From Streptomyces clavifer (lineage in GTDB: Bacteria; Actinomycetota; Actinomycetes; Streptomycetales; Streptomycetaceae), in the NCBI GenBank assembly GCA_014651175.1, contig BMWJ01000001.1, positions 434,001 through 498,000 on the forward strand: 64,000 nucleotides of DNA. The letters are read 5' to 3'. Below, piece after piece: positions 61,217 through 64,000 of the stretch. Each line of letters begins with the position of its first letter. Position 1 is the stretch's first letter. The notes below the pieces were generated by a model. It was not told the DNA's origin and made no database searches. It saw only the letters and a program-made list of their open reading frames with translations. Made by a program: the position numbers and the translations under genes.

Positions 61217-62083
61217 GTGCGCATCGACCTGCACACCCACTCCACCGCCTCGGACGGTACGGACACCCCCGCCGAGCTGGTGGCCCAGGCCGCCGCGGCG
61301 GGCCTGGACGTCGTCGCCCTCACCGACCACGACACCGTGCGCGGCCACGCCGAAGCGGTCGCGGCCCTCCCCGAGGGCCTGACCCTCGTCACGGGTGCCG
61401 AGCTCTCCTGCCGCGTCGACGGCATCGGCCTGCACATGCTGGCCTACCTCTTCGATCCGTCCGAACCCGAGCTCGCCCGCGAGCGCGAGCTGGTCAGGGA
61501 CGACCGGGTGCCGCGCGCGCAGGCCATGGTGCGCAAGCTCCGGGAGCTCGGCGTACCGGTCACCTGGGAGCAGGTGGCGCGGATCGCCGGGGACGGCTCG
61601 GTCGGCCGGCCGCACATCGCCACCGCACTCGTGGAGCTCGGCGTCGTCGGTTCGGTCTCCGACGCCTTCACTCCGGCCTGGCTCGCGAACGGCGGGCGTG
61701 CGTACGCGGAGAAGCACGAACTCGACCCGTTCGAAGCGGTCCGGCTGGTCAAGGCCGCCGGCGGTGTCACCGTCTTCGCCCACCCGCTCGCCGTCAAGCG
61801 CGGCGACGTGGTCCCCGAAGCCGTGATCGCGCGCCTGGCGGCCGCGGGCCTCGACGGCATCGAGATCGACCACATGGACCACGACGAGCCCACCAGGGCC
61901 CGGCTGCGCGGGATCGCGGCCGAGCTGGAGCTGCTGCCCACCGGGTCCAGCGACTACCACGGCACCCGCAAGACCGTCCGGCTCGGGGAGTACACCACCG
62001 ACCCCGAGATCTACGGCGAGATCACCCGGCGCGCCACGGGGGCCTTCCCCGTGCCGGGCGCCGGCGGAGCGCTCCCCGCGTAA
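61217..62083 (+). CDS. PHP-domain metal-dependent phosphoesterase
   Basis: The 288-residue protein begins MRIDLHTHSTASDGTDTPAE, motif I of the PHP fold. DVVALTDHDTVRGHAEAVAA, VTVFAHPLAVKRG and LLPTGSSDYHGTRK supply the other metal ligands, so a three-metal phosphoesterase site is complete. It resembles the YciV/TrpH group that hydrolyses 3',5'-nucleotide bisphosphates or trims RNA 5' ends. GTG 61217 was chosen because it begins the fold directly and GGAG lies 8 nt before it. Confidence 0.88.
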   Translation: MRIDLHTHSTASDGTDTPAELVAQAAAAGLDVVALTDHDTVRGHAEAVAALPEGLTLVTGAELSCRVDGIGLHMLAYLFDPSEPELARERELVRDDRVPRAQAMVRKLRELGVPVTWEQVARIAGDGSVGRPHIATALVELGVVGSVSDAFTPAWLANGGRAYAEKHELDPFEAVRLVKAAGGVTVFAHPLAVKRGDVVPEAVIARLAAAGLDGIEIDHMDHDEPTRARLRGIAAELELLPTGSSDYHGTRKTVRLGEYTTDPEIYGEITRRATGAFPVPGAGGALPA

Positions 62084-62200
62084 CTCGCTCCCCGCGCTAT
62101 CACCTCTTCCGCGCCACCCTCTCGGCGCGGCCCCGCACGCCGCCGTCCCGCGGCCCGCGCCCCTCCCTGTTCGACCCGCTCTTCTCTCGCAAGGCTCACT

Positions 62201-62806
62201 GTGTTCGACGTCGCTGTCTTCGGATCCCTCTTTCTCACCCTTTTTGTGATTATGGATCCGCCCGGAATCACCCCGATCTTCCTGGCCCTCACCGCGGGGC
62301 GCCCCGCCAAGGTGCAGCGCAGGATGGCCCTGCAGGCCGTCGCCGTCGCCTTCGGCGTCATCGCCGTCTTCGGTCTGCTCGGCCAGCAGATCCTGGACTA
62401 CCTGCACGTCTCCGTGCCCGCGCTGATGATCGCGGGAGGGCTCCTCCTGCTGCTGATCGCGCTGGACCTGCTCACCGGCAAGACGGACGAGCCGACGCAG
62501 ACCAAGGACGTCAACGTGGCCCTCGTACCGCTGGGCATGCCGCTGCTCGCCGGGCCCGGTGCGATCGTCTCCGTGATCCTGGCGGTGCAGGACGCCGACG
62601 GTGCCGGCGGTCAGGTCGCCGTCTGGTCCGCGATCCTCGCCATGCACCTGGTGCTCTGGCTGGCCATGCGGTATTCGCTGCTGATCATCCGCGTGATCAA
62701 GGACGGCGGTGTGGTGCTGGTGACCCGCCTCGCCGGGATGATGCTCTCGGCCATCGCCGTCCAGCAGATCATCAACGGCGTCACCCAGGTCGTCCAGAAC
62801 GCCTGA
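62201..62806 (+). CDS. MarC-family integral membrane protein
   Basis: The 201-residue protein from GTG 62201 has six hydrophobic segments. It carries the MarC/NAAT signatures IMDPPGITPIFLALTAGRPA, ALMIAGGLLLLLIALDLLTG and LGMPLLAGPGAIVSVILAV. The function of MarC proteins is not settled; older links to multiple antibiotic resistance have not held. The ribosome binding site is weak, and it follows the PHP gene by 117 bp. Confidence 0.9.
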   Translation: MFDVAVFGSLFLTLFVIMDPPGITPIFLALTAGRPAKVQRRMALQAVAVAFGVIAVFGLLGQQILDYLHVSVPALMIAGGLLLLLIALDLLTGKTDEPTQTKDVNVALVPLGMPLLAGPGAIVSVILAVQDADGAGGQVAVWSAILAMHLVLWLAMRYSLLIIRVIKDGGVVLVTRLAGMMLSAIAVQQIINGVTQVVQNA

Positions 62807-62822
62807 GGCCCGGACAGCACAA

Positions 62823-62853
62823 CGCCCCCGCACGGACCTTCCGGGCGGGGGCG
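62823..62853. terminator. Terminator between MarC and small minus-strand gene
   Basis: CGCCCCCGC/GCGGGGGCG outer stem with inner CGG/CCG pairing (31 nt in all), located between convergent genes. Confidence 0.75.
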
Positions 62854-62887
62854 CATCGTCTTCAGCGGCGCACAGCGGTGTGAGGCG

Positions 62888-63040
62888 TTACGAAGCCGAC
62901 GCGTCGGCCGGCCGGATGTAGATGCGCTGGCCCATGGAGGCGGCCTGCTGCACGATCCGGTTGACGGAGGCGGCGTCCACGACGGTGCTGTCCACGGCGG
63001 TACCGTCGACATCGTCGAGGCGCATGATCTCGAAGCGCAT
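62888..63040 (-). CDS. 50-residue uncharacterised protein
   Basis: The protein reads MRFEIMRLDDVDGTAVDSTV then VDAASVNRIVQQAASMGQRI and YIRPADASAS. AGGGAAG precedes ATG 63040 with about 5 nt spacing. It is strongly patterned (RFEIMRLDDVDG, hydrophobic alternation) and has normal codon use, so it is likely a real gene despite its size. It looks like a short alpha/beta protein; I do not recognise the family with certainty. It diverges from the NYN-domain gene with 210 bp of otherwise empty sequence between them. Confidence 0.7.
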   Translation of the reverse strand: MRFEIMRLDDVDGTAVDSTVVDAASVNRIVQQAASMGQRIYIRPADASAS

Positions 63041-63250
63041 AAGGCTTCCCTTCGTCTGATCCTCCTGCTGGAGAACTACTGGAGGACGGGCTGGCCGTCC
63101 GACAAGGATGGGGAGCTCGAGGCGTTCACGCCTCGCGCTCCACAGGGGGTACAACGGCTTGCCCACGGCAAACATTCCCTACGCTAAGGAAATTTTTTGG
63201 ATGTCTAAGTACCCGCCAGTAATGGAGCATGCGCAGACAATGAGGTCCGT

Positions 63251-64000
63251 ATGAATCACGCGGACGCACAGCCGGACGAAGGGCCGGGCATCAGAGAGCA
63301 GCTGGACCGCACCAACGAGCTGCTCCAGCGCGTGCTCGCGGAGGTGTCGAAGACCCCTTCCACCCACGCGATCTTCGTGGACGCGGGCTACGTGTACGCC
63401 GCGGCCGGACTGCTCGTCACCGGCACCGAGGACCGCCGGTCCTTCGACCTCGACGCGGAAGGGCTGATCGATGCGTTCATCGACAAGGCCCGCACGATCT
63501 TCGCGGACAGCAGGCTGTTGCGCGTCTACTGGTACGACGGGGCCAGGCGCCGGATCCACACCGTCGAGCAGCAGTCCATCGCCGAGCTTCCCGACGTCAA
63601 GGCCAGGCTCGGCAACCTCAACGCCAACAACCAGCAGAAGGGCGTCGACTCACTCATCCGGACGGACCTGGAGTCGCTCGCCCGGCACCGGGCCATCAGC
63701 GACGCGGCACTCGTCGGCGGCGACGAGGACCTGGTGTCGGCCGTCGAGGCCGCACAGGGCTACGGAGCCCGCGTCCACCTCTGGGGCATCGAGGCCGGCG
63801 AGGGGCGCAACCAGGCCGAGCCGCTGCTCTGGGAGGTCGACAGCCAGCGCACCTTCGACCTGGACTTCTGCCGCCCCTACGTGACCCGGCGCCCGGTCAC
63901 GATGTACGAGGACGACGGCCCCGTCCCGGCACGCGAGGACGTCCGCTTCGTCGGCGCCCAGATCGCCGCCACCTGGCTCTCCTCGCGCGGTCGTGAGTCC
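63251..64000 (+). CDS. NYN-domain protein, 3' end cut by window edge
   Basis: From ATG 63251 (GAGG 5 nt upstream) the frame is open for 250 codons to the edge. A short coiled segment (IREQLDRTNELLQRVLAEVS) precedes the NYN/PIN-like nuclease domain. THAIFVDAGYVYAAAGLLVT has the first metal-binding Asp, RLLRVYWYDGARRR the second, GVDSLIRTDLESLARHR continues it and ALVGGDEDLVSAVEAAQGYG has the Asp of motif SDxD type. It probably cleaves or binds RNA. The C-terminal part beyond RRPVTMYEDDG is unknown. Confidence 0.88.
   Translation, partial: MNHADAQPDEGPGIREQLDRTNELLQRVLAEVSKTPSTHAIFVDAGYVYAAAGLLVTGTEDRRSFDLDAEGLIDAFIDKARTIFADSRLLRVYWYDGARRRIHTVEQQSIAELPDVKARLGNLNANNQQKGVDSLIRTDLESLARHRAISDAALVGGDEDLVSAVEAAQGYGARVHLWGIEAGEGRNQAEPLLWEVDSQRTFDLDFCRPYVTRRPVTMYEDDGPVPAREDVRFVGAQIAATWLSSRGRES

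Noticed and set aside
59582..62833. A very long open frame (over 1,000 codons) on the minus strand
   Set aside because: It runs antisense to four well-supported genes and its product is low-complexity Arg/Gly/Val without a family; high G+C leaves antisense frames free of stops.

Overview
The window is high-GC actinobacterial DNA, almost certainly a Streptomyces chromosome. The evidence is the strong G/C bias at third codon positions, GTG and TTG starts, GC-rich hairpin terminators without T-tracts, and a gene order that matches from memory the S. coelicolor bldK-mshB-fdxA-dapE-tatB region and, on the right, the M. tuberculosis dapE-folP2-tagA-sigE-htrA-tatB-mrp-corA region. These synteny statements are recalled, not computed.

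Region 1 (1-9.9 kb) is accessory. It holds a truncated serine resolvase with a candidate res dyad, an oxidoreductase/HxlR regulator pair, and a Tn3-family transposase broken by three separate one-base losses. A tightly overlapping three-gene recombination cassette follows: tyrosine recombinase, HTH protein, and a triple zinc-ribbon protein with a degenerate recombinase-like C-terminus. Next come a NUDIX hydrolase gene with a strong 8-nt-spaced inverted repeat near its start, and a decayed fragment resembling the end of a glucoamylase-family gene. The cassette is the best candidate here for a poorly described system.

Region 2 (9.9-29.3 kb) is dominated by peptide uptake: an unusual substrate-binding lipoprotein with a charged insertion, the translation GTPase TypA, a small secreted protein, and two complete tandem oligopeptide ABC importers. 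The first has the bldK order (permease, lipoprotein, permease, two ATPases). It is preceded by about 800 bp of structured leader containing a 34-codon ORF with an excellent ribosome binding site. The second operon (lipoprotein, two permeases, two ATPases) follows a small P-loop phosphotransferase gene. In both operons a strong hairpin lies directly after the lipoprotein gene.

Region 3 (29.3-47.2 kb) is core metabolism and envelope: a membrane protein with GYGYPPSA repeats, an S9 peptidase, mshB (mycothiol), a VanW-like envelope protein, a SirB1-like protein, an acetyltransferase, ferredoxin fdxA, dapC and dapE (lysine/peptidoglycan precursor), a LOG-family protein, a FolP2-like protein, a DivIVA-domain protein, tag and an enoyl-CoA hydratase.

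Region 4 (47.2-64 kb) begins with a DUF3117 protein and an O-methyltransferase. It then carries an ECF sigma factor with its zinc anti-sigma factor, an HtrA protease and tatB (envelope stress and secretion). After a 62-nt perfect palindrome come the Mrp iron-sulfur carrier, a DUF1003 protein, an MgtE-N/CBS protein and CorA (magnesium). The right end holds a lipoprotein, SUFU-domain, zinc-binding, PHP and MarC proteins, a 50-residue conserved-looking protein and a NYN-domain protein cut by the window edge. No tRNA, rRNA or CRISPR array was seen.
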